Positions 25,157 to 35,447 of a stretch of DNA of 64,000 bases are shown here, piece after piece. A program made the translations under genes and the position numbers. The notes below the pieces were generated by a model that ran no database searches, had not been told where the DNA came from, and was given only the letters and a program-made list of their open reading frames with translations. Each line of letters starts with the position of its first letter. Position 1 is the stretch's first letter. The DNA comes from Puffinus mauretanicus (lineage: Eukaryota > Chordata > Aves > Procellariiformes > Procellariidae): contig JAJKFH010000948.1 of NCBI GenBank assembly GCA_023333565.1, forward strand, positions 5,096,001 to 5,160,000. Direction: 5' to 3'.

Positions 25157-26439
25157 CTCAGAAAAGTGTAATTCTCCAAAATGTACAGAGAACCTTATCC
25201 TTTCTAACAAGTGACTTATTTTCTATGTCTGAAAAGTCTTTAGTTCCTAATTTATGGCAGGGATTAGAAGTTTTTAAAAGTTCAGATGAGTCCCAGTTGT
25301 CATGTTATGCCAATGTAATGACATTGTTATGTGTAATATATCATCAAACTGACACCTTTGTGGTACCAAAGGGGAATGAAAGATAATGGATTACAATGAA
25401 GGACCTTGAAAAGGTAGGTTTCAGAGTTTAACGATTTCAGCTTAGGCAGAAATCGTTTCTCAGTGTAGCATCCTGCTTCCTCTTGTTCATCCTGTTATTT
25501 TATTTTCTCCTTCATTTAGACTTAAATTGTTGGTAACAATCTATTCATTAACAACTGCTTCCAACAACTGTATTTTTAATAGTGGACTTGCTTCAAAGTG
25601 TCCTATATTGCTGTCAATAGCCTTACAAAGTCTCTGACAATTACAAACATTGAAATAAAGAGTCATTCCCTATATATAATGTTCTGGCTGTTGTCCATTT
25701 TTTTCATACTAAAGCAACAAAATCCAATAGAATGATTTGTCCTCAGGCTCAGCACATTCTTTCTCATTAGAATTTATGTAAAATCAGGACACATGATAAA
25801 GAAGAAAGTAAAATACATTTTACTGATTGTGACATTTACCCAAAATCATAGCAGAGCATTGGCAACATGTAAGTTCTCTAAACATCTTGTCAAATAACAT
25901 CTCTCCTTTTATTTGATTCTGTACTTACATAAGTATATATCTTTAATAAAAAGTAGAATAGCTACAAAAGGGAAGGAAAAACATCTACTGCAAAATAGCC
26001 CACAGTATTGTAGCAGTTTCCTGCTGCAATTAGAGCTGGAGCTTGTACCAGAGTTTCCCACCTATCAAGCGCATAGTCTAGTAATTCTGAGTTAGTTGCT
26101 CAACTTTTTCAATCATCAGAAATGGGCATAAAGGAGAAGTTGATTCTTATTTTCAAACAGATCTTTGTAATTGTAGGTGTTGGCAAGATGCCATTTCTGT
26201 AAGCATTGAAAACACCCTTAGGCTGACATAAGCTAGTAGAGGTTCACTCAATTTAAGAAAACTGTGCTCGTTCAACGCAGTTAAGAACATGAGACTGAGA
26301 GTGCATCCAAACTTCTTTTACTTCCCGTAATTCCATGCAGTTTGAAGTCATTAAAGACTTTGCATGTCCAATTTCTAATGGCTGCAAAAAGCCTGAAAAA
26401 CTAAATACATTTCTAAAACATGACCTCTACTGAGTGTAG

Positions 26440-26985
26440 GTAGCAAGATTTTGGGCAATGTGGGGGCTTCAGGGGTGGCTTCTGTGGGAGGAGATGAGAG
26501 GTTGTCCTGTCCTGGACACAGCTAGTTCCAGCCTCCTCTGCAACAGACCCACCACAGAACAAAGCTGAGGATGTCAGCCATGTGTGTGGTTCCTCTGTGA
26601 TAACATATTTAAGAAAGGGCAAAAATGACAGGCAGGGAGAGGAGGAGGAAGAAAAGTGTGAAAAACAATCCTGAGAGCAACAAGGTTGGAGAAGAAGGAG
26701 GGAGAGGAGGTGCTCCAAGTGACCCTGCAGCCCGTGGTAAAGTAGATTATTTCCCTGCAGTCCATGGAGTTGACCACGCTGGAGTAGGTATCCATCCTGC
26801 AGCCCATGAAGGACCCCACACTGGAGCAGTTAGATATATGAAGAATGCACTGCAGCCCATAGAGAGCTAATGCTGGAGCACAGCAAAAATGTGAGGAGGA
26901 AGAAGTGACAGTGCAGTTGTGGACTAACTGTAAGCCCTCATTCCCCATCCTCCACCTTAACCTGCACTGCTGGGTGGGGATCAGG
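26440..26985 (+). mobile_element. ERVL-like LTR remnant with internal tandem motifs
   Basis: This recalls an avian ERVL-type LTR family known for reiterated 'CTGCAGCCCRTGG...ACGCTGGAGCAG' units. CTGCAG starts at 26725, 26755, 26797 and 26850, each followed by CCC(A/G)TGG-like bases, and GCTGGAG or ACTGGAGCAG lies between them. Upstream, the 'ggcttctgtgggaggagatgagagg' segment, a 'ctggacacagctagttccagcc' segment and a TATA-like CATATTTAAG at 26604-26613 fit the U3 part. The copy is diverged and I cannot place TG/CA ends or a target duplication. Open frames over it (for example 26625-26870) are by-products of the repeats. Confidence 0.7.
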
Positions 26986-29280
26986 CTACTGACCAAGCTT
27001 AACTCACAACGTCACCAAATTCAGATTTGCTTTGAGCAATGAGTGAAGGTTTGTTCTTACCAATTCTTATGGAAAATTGGCTCACTTTTCTTGAGTTCAA
27101 ATCCCAAACTCAAATAATTGTTGTTCAGTGCACTAAAGGGCCAAAGAGTCCAAACAAATATTCCTGTAAATATCAAAACAGGAAGATATTAAATTAGATC
27201 TTTACTGGTTAAGTAAATTAAAAGATTTATTAGGAAGTGGCCAATTAGACCAAAGCCTAAGCTTTGGTAACCTCCCTACCTCCTTTGGGGTGTCTCTCAG
27301 AATACAATGTTTCATTTATTTTTCTTTTTTCCTACCAGTTCTCAAAACGTTGCTAATGAATGCAAACTGCATACTAAAATATGGTTCCTCTTATTTTTAA
27401 CCAATTTCAGCTAAAACATAAATACTGAAAGTCAAGTAAGTCTTCTACTCTCTTTTCTGCTTATTTCCATCAAAACTTGAGTTTCTTCTACTCCTGAGGC
27501 AGATTCCTATTTAACTGCTTTAAAATATTTTGGGAAGCAGAAAGTAAAATTCATCCCTCTCATAACTTCTTCAGTTCCCTCATGCATACAAGAATCTCAC
27601 TTGCAGCTTCATTTACAGATATACAAGGGGACAAATATCCATTATGCCATAATTCATGGTCAAAAAAACCCCAACCTCATCAGAAAGGGAAATTCCTGAT
27701 GTCTACCACACCTCAGGAAATGTTTCCTGCCGTTTGCATGTGCTAACAAGGAACAGAATTATATTTATTCCCCAGAAGTATAGTTTACAGAACTCATTAA
27801 ATATCTATGTGATCTGGATAAAGCATTTGCTGTAGCCCTAGGACTCAGTCCTCAGACCTGCTGAGCACCAGCAGTTACTGTTAACTCAGCACTGGAAAGA
27901 GTTAGGCCTTCTAGAAATTATGACAGTCGGGGAGAGTCTGTTGAGTGACTTCTGAATGAAATCAGTAAACAAAACAGTGCATAAATGGAAACAAAAGCAA
28001 AAATGGTGCTTTCAGCACATGAACTGTAAAAATGGGTTACTATCAATCATATTTAGGCACATAAATAGTGGCAGTGTGAACTTCCAAACTGCTGAACACC
28101 ATGAGATACAGCATTAACTGCTCAACTTGGTGGAGAGAGCAGAAGTCAAGCCGTTCTTCAAATACGTAATTAAAGGTTAGAAGCCCTAAACTGAGAATCT
28201 GAAAGCTATTGAAAACTTGAATGTCTTGCAAAAAGAACATTTCTAGAAGTTGAAAGAATGTTGTGGTTTATTTGCCTTTAAGATTAAAATATAAAAGAAT
28301 CTATATTTTGTGTGTCTATTTTCATTTTTCTAGGCCTACTATTTATTTGTCATAGCATGTCACCACGGTCAAGGTTGCTTTCTATTACAAGCTTTATGAT
28401 GTTTTTGAGTTAAATTACTGTACCTCCTGGAGTTCTGAATGCCACAGATATACAGCACAAGTTTAAGAAAAGTTGATATACTTGCTATCAAATATCATAA
28501 CCTTATCTTAAAGTTTTATAAATGAGCAGATTAAAGGATTGGACTCAAATAAAAAGGAAGGGATATCACTACTGTGCTATCTGTTGTATGAAGAATTGCC
28601 TTTAGACTTTTTCACACTTTTTTGTTTTGTTAAATAAGAAATCATTTCTATATATGGATGCACAAATGGGAATATTTTATAGATACATAAAATAAGTGCT
28701 TAAGTGTTTATATATTTAAAAAACATGCACACATGCCTAGCCCTTGAGAGAGCGTGCTGTGCAGCTGGCTTTCAGATTACAGCAATCATTTTTAATTATT
28801 TGCATGTACAAACCTATATTTGGTAGCGCATGTTAACTTACAGTGAAGTGAGGCTCAGCTGAGGGATTATTCAAAATACTAAGATGCCATTGGAAAACAT
28901 TAGTTCTCTGACAATAAAGATCCTACCAAAAAGAGCCACAAGAATCAAGACCCTAACATCTTTTTTAACTAGATATATTTTCTTACCAAAATTTTTTCAC
29001 TTGTTTGTTTCTAAATAAAATGTGTCAATTTTCTAGAGATATTAATTATTACAGTGAAGTAATAATCTAGTTAGGCAAAAATATATCTCATAGTTCACCT
29101 CAACAAGGGTAAATGGACCCAGACCCATAAACCCAACAGAACCTTGTTGACTTAAATCAACTGAAGATCCATTTCAGAATACTTTCTCTGTTATACCATG
29201 AAGACAGCTTTTCTCCTTTTTCTCTCCCCCCCTGTAAGAGCATTTAATTCTTATGTCTACCTCCTTTGTTATTTCTTTAC
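26986..29280. other. non-coding DNA, no gene seen
   Basis: AT-rich sequence with short open frames only (up to about 65 codons). I recognise no repeat family, RNA gene or regulatory array. It separates the 26.4-kb LTR remnant from the solo LTR at 29.3 kb. Confidence 0.65.
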
Positions 29281-29285
29281 TTCAG
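29281..29285. repeat. target-site duplication, left (TTCAG)
   Basis: TTCAG immediately precedes the LTR end TGTTGTGG and is repeated exactly at 29801-29805 just after the other end. Confidence 0.93.
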
Positions 29286-29415
29286 TGTTGTGGTTTAACC
29301 TGGCAGGCAGCCAAATACCACACAGCCGTTCACTCATTCCCCCCACACCCAGCGGGACGGGGAGAGAATCGGAAGGGTAAGAGTGAGAAAAACTCGTGGG
29401 TTGAGATAAAGACAG

Positions 29416-29421
29416 TTTAAT
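29416..29421 (-). promoter_or_regulatory. LTR polyadenylation signal (ATTAAA)
   Basis: On the minus strand the LTR reads CTATTAAACTGTCTTTATCTC, so the variant polyadenylation hexamer ATTAAA is intact. It lies about 140 bases downstream of the LTR TATA box. The corresponding site in the 34.8-kb LTR is lost. Confidence 0.65.
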
Positions 29422-29552
29422 AGAACAGAAAAGAGAAAATAATAATAATAATGATAGAATATACAAAATGAGCGACGCACAATGCAATTGCTCACCACCC
29501 GCACTGACCGATAACTAAGTAGCGATCAGTACTTCCTGGATCACACCTACCA

Positions 29553-29575
29553 TTCATATACTGAGCATGACGCCA
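29553..29575 (-). promoter_or_regulatory. LTR core promoter: TATA-like and CRE-like sites
   Basis: On the minus strand the LTR reads TGGCGTCATGCTCAGTATAT followed by GAA. TGGCGTCA (29568-29575) is one base from the cAMP-response element TGACGTCA, and the TATA-like GTATATGAA lies just downstream. The second LTR has the same arrangement with TGACATCA and TATATAAG. Activity in this host is unknown. Confidence 0.55.
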
Positions 29576-29800
29576 CATGGTATGGAATACCCCATTAGCC
29601 AGCTGGGCTGGCTGTCCTGATTATGTTCCCTCCCATCTTGTGTACCTAGCTCAGTCAGTAGGCACGGGAGCTGTCCTTGGACTAGGAGGGTACTTAGCAA
29701 CAACTGAAAACATCAGTGTGTTATCAACATTCTCCTCATACTAAATCCAAAACACAGCACTAGGAAGAAATTTAACCCTATCCCAGCTGAAACCAGGACA

Positions 29801-29805
29801 TTCAG
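29801..29805. repeat. target-site duplication, right (TTCAG)
   Basis: This is an exact copy of 29281-29285. It fixes the right boundary of the solo LTR. Confidence 0.93.
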
Positions 29806-32800
29806 CAATCCTTACCTCTTTTTTAATACATACCTGAAAGCACTAAATTCTTTTTGGGACAAGAAACTAAGGAACAGAAGTGTTACTTTCCTGATCTCAC
29901 AGTAAGTCTTAGGTAAAACTTGTAATAGAACAGCAAATAAACTATCACCTGTCACTAAGAGGTGTTTTGTATGTTACTTTTCGAGGTTAATTTTGCATTA
30001 GTCTTCACAATTAACATTTTTTGTAAGTTTTGTCTCAGATTGCATCTAATATTTATTAAGAAGTAATAATAAGACTAAAAAAAGTGCAGGAGTATTGTCT
30101 CCAAAACAAACTGCTATTTCATACAAGTGAAATATAACGGCTCTAAATCCTTCATCATTATGTACAGGTAAAACAGGAGGAGGACAATAGCAATTCAGCA
30201 TATCTCCTACCAAAATGAAGAATCACTGAAAATCACTTAAGTAACATAATCTCTCAGGACAGAGAACTTTGATCAATATGAAATATCTACAGAAACAACA
30301 TACTTCCTTTTACACTACAATACGCTCAGACTACAAGCACTATGAAGCTCTAATGGCCACAGAAGGTCAACCTCGTGTGATAATACTTTTGTCAGAGTTC
30401 GACTTATTAGTTATTATTCTCCAGTGTTTCACTTAGGGAGACTGAAAATAGGGATCCATTCAACACGTAGACCATGCCAGTTAGAGAACTTGCCCTTCAA
30501 CCCTCTTTCATCCTAGGGTTGGTTTAAGATGGTAGCATCGAAAGTGTTGAAAAATGCTATTGTTGATGGACAGCATACACTCCCTCCGGCAAAGTAAAGA
30601 TCCTATAAATACCATGATCCCATAAATAGCCAAAACAGACATTCCATCAGCTTGCACTATGTAGGGAATGCCGCAAACATGCTCACTAGAAGATGTTATT
30701 ATAGTAACTTAAAGCCGAAATACAAGGTTTAATATTGCCTAGTCAAATTAACAGTTTGAATAGCCACTGTCTAACCTGTGTAGGTTGTTAGATGATTGAC
30801 TTCTAATTCACTATGCCTGCATCATTCACTTTTGTCACCGCTTAGCTAATGGGACTTATCTGGGAGCCCAACCCAGTCCATCTCTGCTAGCTCTTGCCAC
30901 TGAACCGCACTCTAGTCCAGCCTGATTCCAGCAGAACCCATTCAAAGCCAGAAGGCTGCCTTACTGGCATCCAAATATCTTCTCTCTCCCTTTTAGACTG
31001 CTGAATACCTCCACCAGTGAAACTCAAATAACCAGTAGCTACCCGCTTGATTTTATCAATGACTGATACACTTCCTGAAGAAAAAGTATGCCTACATTCC
31101 ATATCTGTTCCACCACTGCAGTGGAGATAACGGAGGCCACAAAACTGTGTAGAAATGGTTAACTCCTGTAGTTAACTACTGCTTTTCAACTTAAATCTAT
31201 GCCAATATATCTATAAAAAATAGACCTGCTTGCCAAGAAGAATTCAATTTATCTTAGCAAGAATGTGCTTTAAGAGAATAATTACAGATCACTTGCTTTT
31301 AACTGGGAAAAAAATGGAACTGAGGTTCTGTGAAGATTTGTACAAGGAATGCTTGCTTTCCTCAAAGTTTTGGTTGCCAACAGCAAAACAGCATTTCCAC
31401 AGGAGGAATAAATATGACCGCCTGGTTTTTACTTTCACATGAATAAGTAATGTCAAAGACTGACAGACTCACAGGAGTGTGTGATTTCTTTTTTATTTTG
31501 TTTTGGCAGCTGTGCACACTTGTTTATTTCCTGAGGTGAGGTTTTGGTAGGACAGAAGGAATTAGATGAAGGTAAAACAGAAAGGGGGGAAATAACTGAA
31601 AAGAAAGAAATGAAAAGCCTATGAGAACACAGAAAGGAAGCAAATAGGGAAAATGGAAGGATGCTGATGTAAAGGGCCTGAAGAGTACAGAGTTGAATCA
31701 AGCAGCAATTCAACACATGGGAAAAAATCGTCCAGGCTAAAAACCTTGAAAGTCATCTGACACTGATGGCACAATCAGGCCCTAAATGCCTCTTTTATAG
31801 CCACCATACTCCACTCATATCAGATTAATTTCTAGGTATTCTAGCAATTTTTTTTTTCTTCTCAAATTTAATGACTGGGAGCTTCCTGTTCTTTTCCCTC
31901 TTCTTTCCACCATGACCTTAAGGACAAAGTCACCGTTGCAGTGTTCTAGGTATTTGCTACAGAGGAAGCAAAATAAACTCTAAAGCTATGCAGAGGTATT
32001 GGTTCAGTCCCATGTTCAGTAACAATTCAGTCACAATCACAACCATATTTTTCTCAAAACATCCTAGGGATTTCCCAATCCAACATTTGCATGGCCAGAT
32101 GTTGCTTGTCTGATGACACTGCTTGTGACAAACATTTTTTTGGCTACAAATTTTCTTTCTCTTGTTAGTGATTTGGAGAAATGTTTTTTTCTCAGCACAG
32201 ACAGATGGTCATGCAAGTGTGTGTGTTTCATTCAACTTGTTCTGTATGTGGAAGTCCTAGATACTGTACTTAGAGAAGCAGAGCTCTGAAGGTACCTGTA
32301 ACATTTCTGCTATTACATATCTCATTATATCTGGTCCTGTTTAGGAATAGCCTATCCTGGAGTAAAACTAAATGGTTCTATTCCAAATAAAATTTGCATT
32401 AATGAAAGGATATGCCTGAAGCCTCATTGAAAATATGATAAGTGAATATTACACTAACAAAATAAAACAAGTAAACTACTTACATGTTTAATGAATAAAA
32501 TAAAATGTATTTTATAAAATTTGAAAATATTTTCCTGCTGTGGTATAATGTGAAGTACCCAGCAGACTTTCATTTAATATACTATGCTACAATAACTATA
32601 CAGTTCTGATTAAAACCAAACAGGGACCAAATTAGGAATGTGTGAATGATAATATTCTCTTCATGAAATCCTATGGCATGTTTCAGTTCCCGAAGGATGT
32701 CCCAAAATACATCAGAACTCCTAGTAACCCAATGATATGTATAGAGGATACATTCTGTGTAATTTTTTTAGCAAATTAGTACTTACTAAAAATGATGTGA

Positions 32801-34839
32801 ATGAAACAAAGAATTAGAATTTAGGAAAATAGTACTCACTAAATTGGATGCAAAAGGGGAGGGAGTCAAGGAGGAAACTACCCTGGGATATGTTTTCTGT
32901 CACTTCTTCACCCATTCAACACATACTTTCTGGATCAGTGAAAATGGATAATAGCTGTTCACAGATGCATGTTAATTAACTGTTCTCTCTCAAGCTTGAG
33001 GTACAGTTTGGCAGGAGACAGCATGACTGTTCAACTGTTGTCCAGGCTCTGCATTGGGCTACTGATATTTTCTCAGCTGAGAAGGAAAATGAAGTAAGAT
33101 TGGGTTGGTACAACAACTTTGCACTAACTATTCAGTACTGACTAACATCATCACCAGGGAATAAAAGGTAAATTCAAAGAATGAAAAGTATTACTTCAAA
33201 CCCAAACCTTTGAGTTGTTGGCAACTCCAACTCCCTCCCAAGACTCCTATGAAGAGCTTCAAATAGAGCACAAAGCAAGGTCAGCAATTAAATGAAGCAT
33301 TTGTGCAAGTTCTTGAGAGGTAGGGTAGTATAAGGCACAGTTGCAGTCTCACCAGTTAAAGATAACTTGAGGTCATGCTTACTGAACCCTACAAAACGGG
33401 CTGAAAGACTAATGACTTACATCAGCATACACAAACTCAGATTTTAAAATGGTTATCTTTATTGCTGTGACAGCTGCTTTATAGACTATTGCATCGTTAA
33501 ATGGATCAGTATTCCTTTGATGCTGTGGAAAACCTGACATACACTCATAATGGGAGACTGACCAAGAAGAAATTAAATACAGAACTCATTTAGGTAACTG
33601 CTCTCTTTCTTTAAGGACTTCACTGTGAGCCAGTTAACTTGCAGTCAGATAACGGAATATAATGACCTGTTACTCTTCTGTGTGAGTTATTAAAGACAAT
33701 GGAGAATGTAAATGCAATGAATCCATTGCTTTCTCCACTACCTAGGTAATCAGAAAACCGACAAACAAAGACATAGAGAAAAGGGAGCAGGGAGAGAAGA
33801 CCTTTTAATCAAAGGAAAAACCTTTTTAAGACCAAACAGTCTTAAAAAAAGCCTTTAAGTGGTGATGCAAGTGGGAAAAAAAAAAAAACCAACTGTTCTC
33901 AGCGTTCACTGGCAACATGCAGAAGAAGCAGGCTTAAACTGCTGTCCAGCATTTTTAAGACAGATACAAGGAATACTGCTTTTGCAAAGGACATTCCTGC
34001 CTTACAGATCTATTGGAGTTCTTTAAAGGAGTAAACAAGCATAGAACAAAAGCAAATTTAGTGAGTTTGGTCAACTTCAGTTTCCACAGGGCACTTATCC
34101 AAATCTTTAAAAAATACTAAGCTGTTGCAAAATAAGGAAAAGAATGCTCCCCCTCCTAGCTGAAGATGGGATAACCACAGATAGGAATTAAAAACCAATT
34201 TTCACAAAGTGAGGAGTGCATGCCCACTGAGTTCTGCAGTCAAGAGTATTCATAAAATGATGAGGAAAATGAAGTGAGTAGTGAGGGGATAAACCTGATA
34301 TTACATCATTCATGATCATAAAAATGAAGGCTGACTGTGAAGAGCTCTAGGAGGACGTTTAAAGATTGGACAATACGATGGCAGATTAAATTCAACAATC
34401 ACTTTCTATTTAAAAATCATTAATATGTACAAACTTTTCAGATGCTTCCCCCAAACTTTTTTTTTCTCTCTAGCCTTTGTTGCATCACAGTAAAACTAAG
34501 GTTCTCTGCCACTATATACAGAATGTAAGTACTTCTGCCAAACAAGAATAAACAGATGACCCTTTGAAAATAAGGCTTTTCTTTGCTGCCACCCTCAGTC
34601 TGACAGACTAAACCCTCTCCTGCTAAGAATGCAGCCCAAAGCCTTATACAGACCACTGCCTCTGGGAACAGAGGGATTACATTTGTATATAACTCTGTCA
34701 TTCTGTTATTAGGGCTGAAGGCAGCTAAATATTTCTCTTTTGCACATGTGTCTTAAGGTATTATAGTGGATGCTCAAAAAGGAAAAAAATAATTCAAGAA
34801 CTGAAAGGTGTACAAACATAAAAGGGTAACTGTTTTTCA
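29806..34839. other. non-coding DNA between two inverted solo LTRs
   Basis: Five kilobases of mainly AT-rich sequence. Open frames are at most 87 codons and none is recognisable. Near 30600-30640 there is a small direct repeat (GATCCTATAAATA, then GATCCCATAAATA). A run of adenines lies near 33870-33885. No other feature is supported. The two flanking LTRs of one family lie in opposite orientation. Confidence 0.65.
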
Positions 34840-34844
34840 AAACC
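34840..34844. repeat. target-site duplication, left (AAACC)
   Basis: AAACC directly precedes the LTR start TGTCCTGG and recurs at 35443-35447. Confidence 0.92.
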
Positions 34845-35076
34845 TGTCCTGGTTTCAGCTGGAATAGAGTTAATTTTCTTCCTAGTAGCTGGTATAGTGC
34901 TGTGTTTGGGATTTAGGATGAGAATAATGTTGATAACACACTGATGTTGTTGCTAAGTAGTGCTTAATAGTCAAGGACTTTTCAGCTTCCCATGCTCTGC
35001 CAGGTGGACAAGAAGCTGGGAGGGAGCATAGCCAAGACAGTTAACTCAACTGGCCAACGGGGTATTCCATGCCATA

Positions 35077-35099
35077 TGACATCATACTCAGTATATAAG
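35077..35099 (+). promoter_or_regulatory. LTR core promoter: CRE-like and TATA sites
   Basis: TGACATCA (35077-35084) differs from the cAMP-response element TGACGTCA by one G-to-A change at its central CpG, as expected from methylation-driven decay. TATATAAG (35092-35099) is a good TATA box a few bases downstream. These would have driven the retroviral promoter; present activity is unknown. Confidence 0.55.
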
Positions 35100-35204
35100 C
35101 TGGGGGAGTTGGCTGGGAGGCAGCGATCGCTACTCGGGGACTGGCTGGGCATCGGTCTGCAGGTGGTGAGCAATTGCATTGTGCGTCACTTCCTTTCTAT
35201 ATTC

Positions 35205-35229
35205 TATTATTATTATTATTATTATTATT

Positions 35230-35264
<35 letters not shown>

Positions 35265-35283
35265 TATTACTACTACTACTACT
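35205..35283. repeat. compound trinucleotide microsatellite in LTR
   Basis: About nine TAT/ATT units (35205-35230) pass into about ten ATC/TCA units (to about 35262), then ATT, then five ACT/CTA units up to ACTAG. The sister LTR at 29.3 kb has only about five ATT units in this place. Translated, the tract gives poly-Tyr/His, poly-Ile or poly-Leu/Ser stretches, which explains the open frames seen over it. Confidence 0.97.
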
Positions 35284-35442
35284 AGTTGTTTACTTTATTT
35301 CAATTATGAAAGTGTTCTTATCTCAACCCATAAGTTTTCTTACTTTTATTCTCCCGATTATCTCCTCCATCCCACCAGAGGTGGGGGAAGTGAGTGAGCG
35401 ACTGTGTGGTGTTTAGTTCCTGGCTAGGGTTAAACCACAACA

Positions 35443-35447
35443 AAACC
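35443..35447. repeat. target-site duplication, right (AAACC)
   Basis: This is an exact copy of 34840-34844. It fixes the right end of the solo LTR. Confidence 0.92.

Larger units (their letters stand above)
17320..26439. other. AT-rich non-coding DNA, no gene seen
   Basis: Nine kilobases without a recognisable exon; open frames reach at most about 92 codons and look random. Listed separately are an A-rich tract, a 26-bp duplication, a degenerate repeat at 21.8 kb, an 11-bp-stem hairpin and a G-tract. The segment 21420-22200 is less AT-rich and may be an unrecognised old element. The rest looks like unique DNA. Confidence 0.65.
29286..29800 (-). mobile_element. solo LTR, avian ERVL-like family, minus orientation
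   Basis: A 515-bp LTR read on the minus strand begins TGTCCTGGTTTCAGCTGGGA and ends GGTTAAACCACAACA, giving the canonical TG...CA ends. It is flanked by a perfect 5-bp duplication TTCAG; five bases is usual for ERVL-class integrases. It belongs to the same family as the LTR at 34845-35442: both contain GGTGAGCAATTGCATTGTGC (minus strand of 29477-29496 here; 35165-35184 there), and the 'gataacacactgatg' type segment. No gag, pol or env lies beside it, so the provirus was lost by LTR-LTR recombination. Open frames within it are not genes. Confidence 0.95.
34845..35442 (+). mobile_element. solo LTR, avian ERVL-like family, plus orientation
   Basis: A 598-bp LTR begins TGTCCTGGTTTCAGCTGGAA and ends GGGTTAAACCACAACA. 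It is flanked by a perfect 5-bp duplication AAACC, and no internal viral genes lie next to it. U3 includes a decayed CRE-like TGACATCA (35077-35084) and TATATAAG (35092-35099). The R/U5 part includes GGTGAGCAATTGCATTGTGC (35165-35184), identical to the 29.3-kb LTR. It is longer than that LTR mainly because a trinucleotide repeat has expanded (35205-35283). The usual ATTAAA before 'cttatctcaaccc' is mutated, so the polyadenylation signal is probably lost. Confidence 0.96.

Noticed and set aside
26574..26996. 140- and 101-codon minus frames and an 81-codon plus frame
   Set aside because: They lie in an LTR remnant with tandem motifs; no retroviral or host domain is visible.
35205..35283. CRISPR-like array
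   Set aside because: Uniform trinucleotide units with no spacers; the genome is vertebrate.
34992..35416. Open frames encoding poly-Tyr/His, poly-Leu/Ser and poly-Ile tracts
   Set aside because: They are the three frames of the trinucleotide microsatellite inside a solo LTR.
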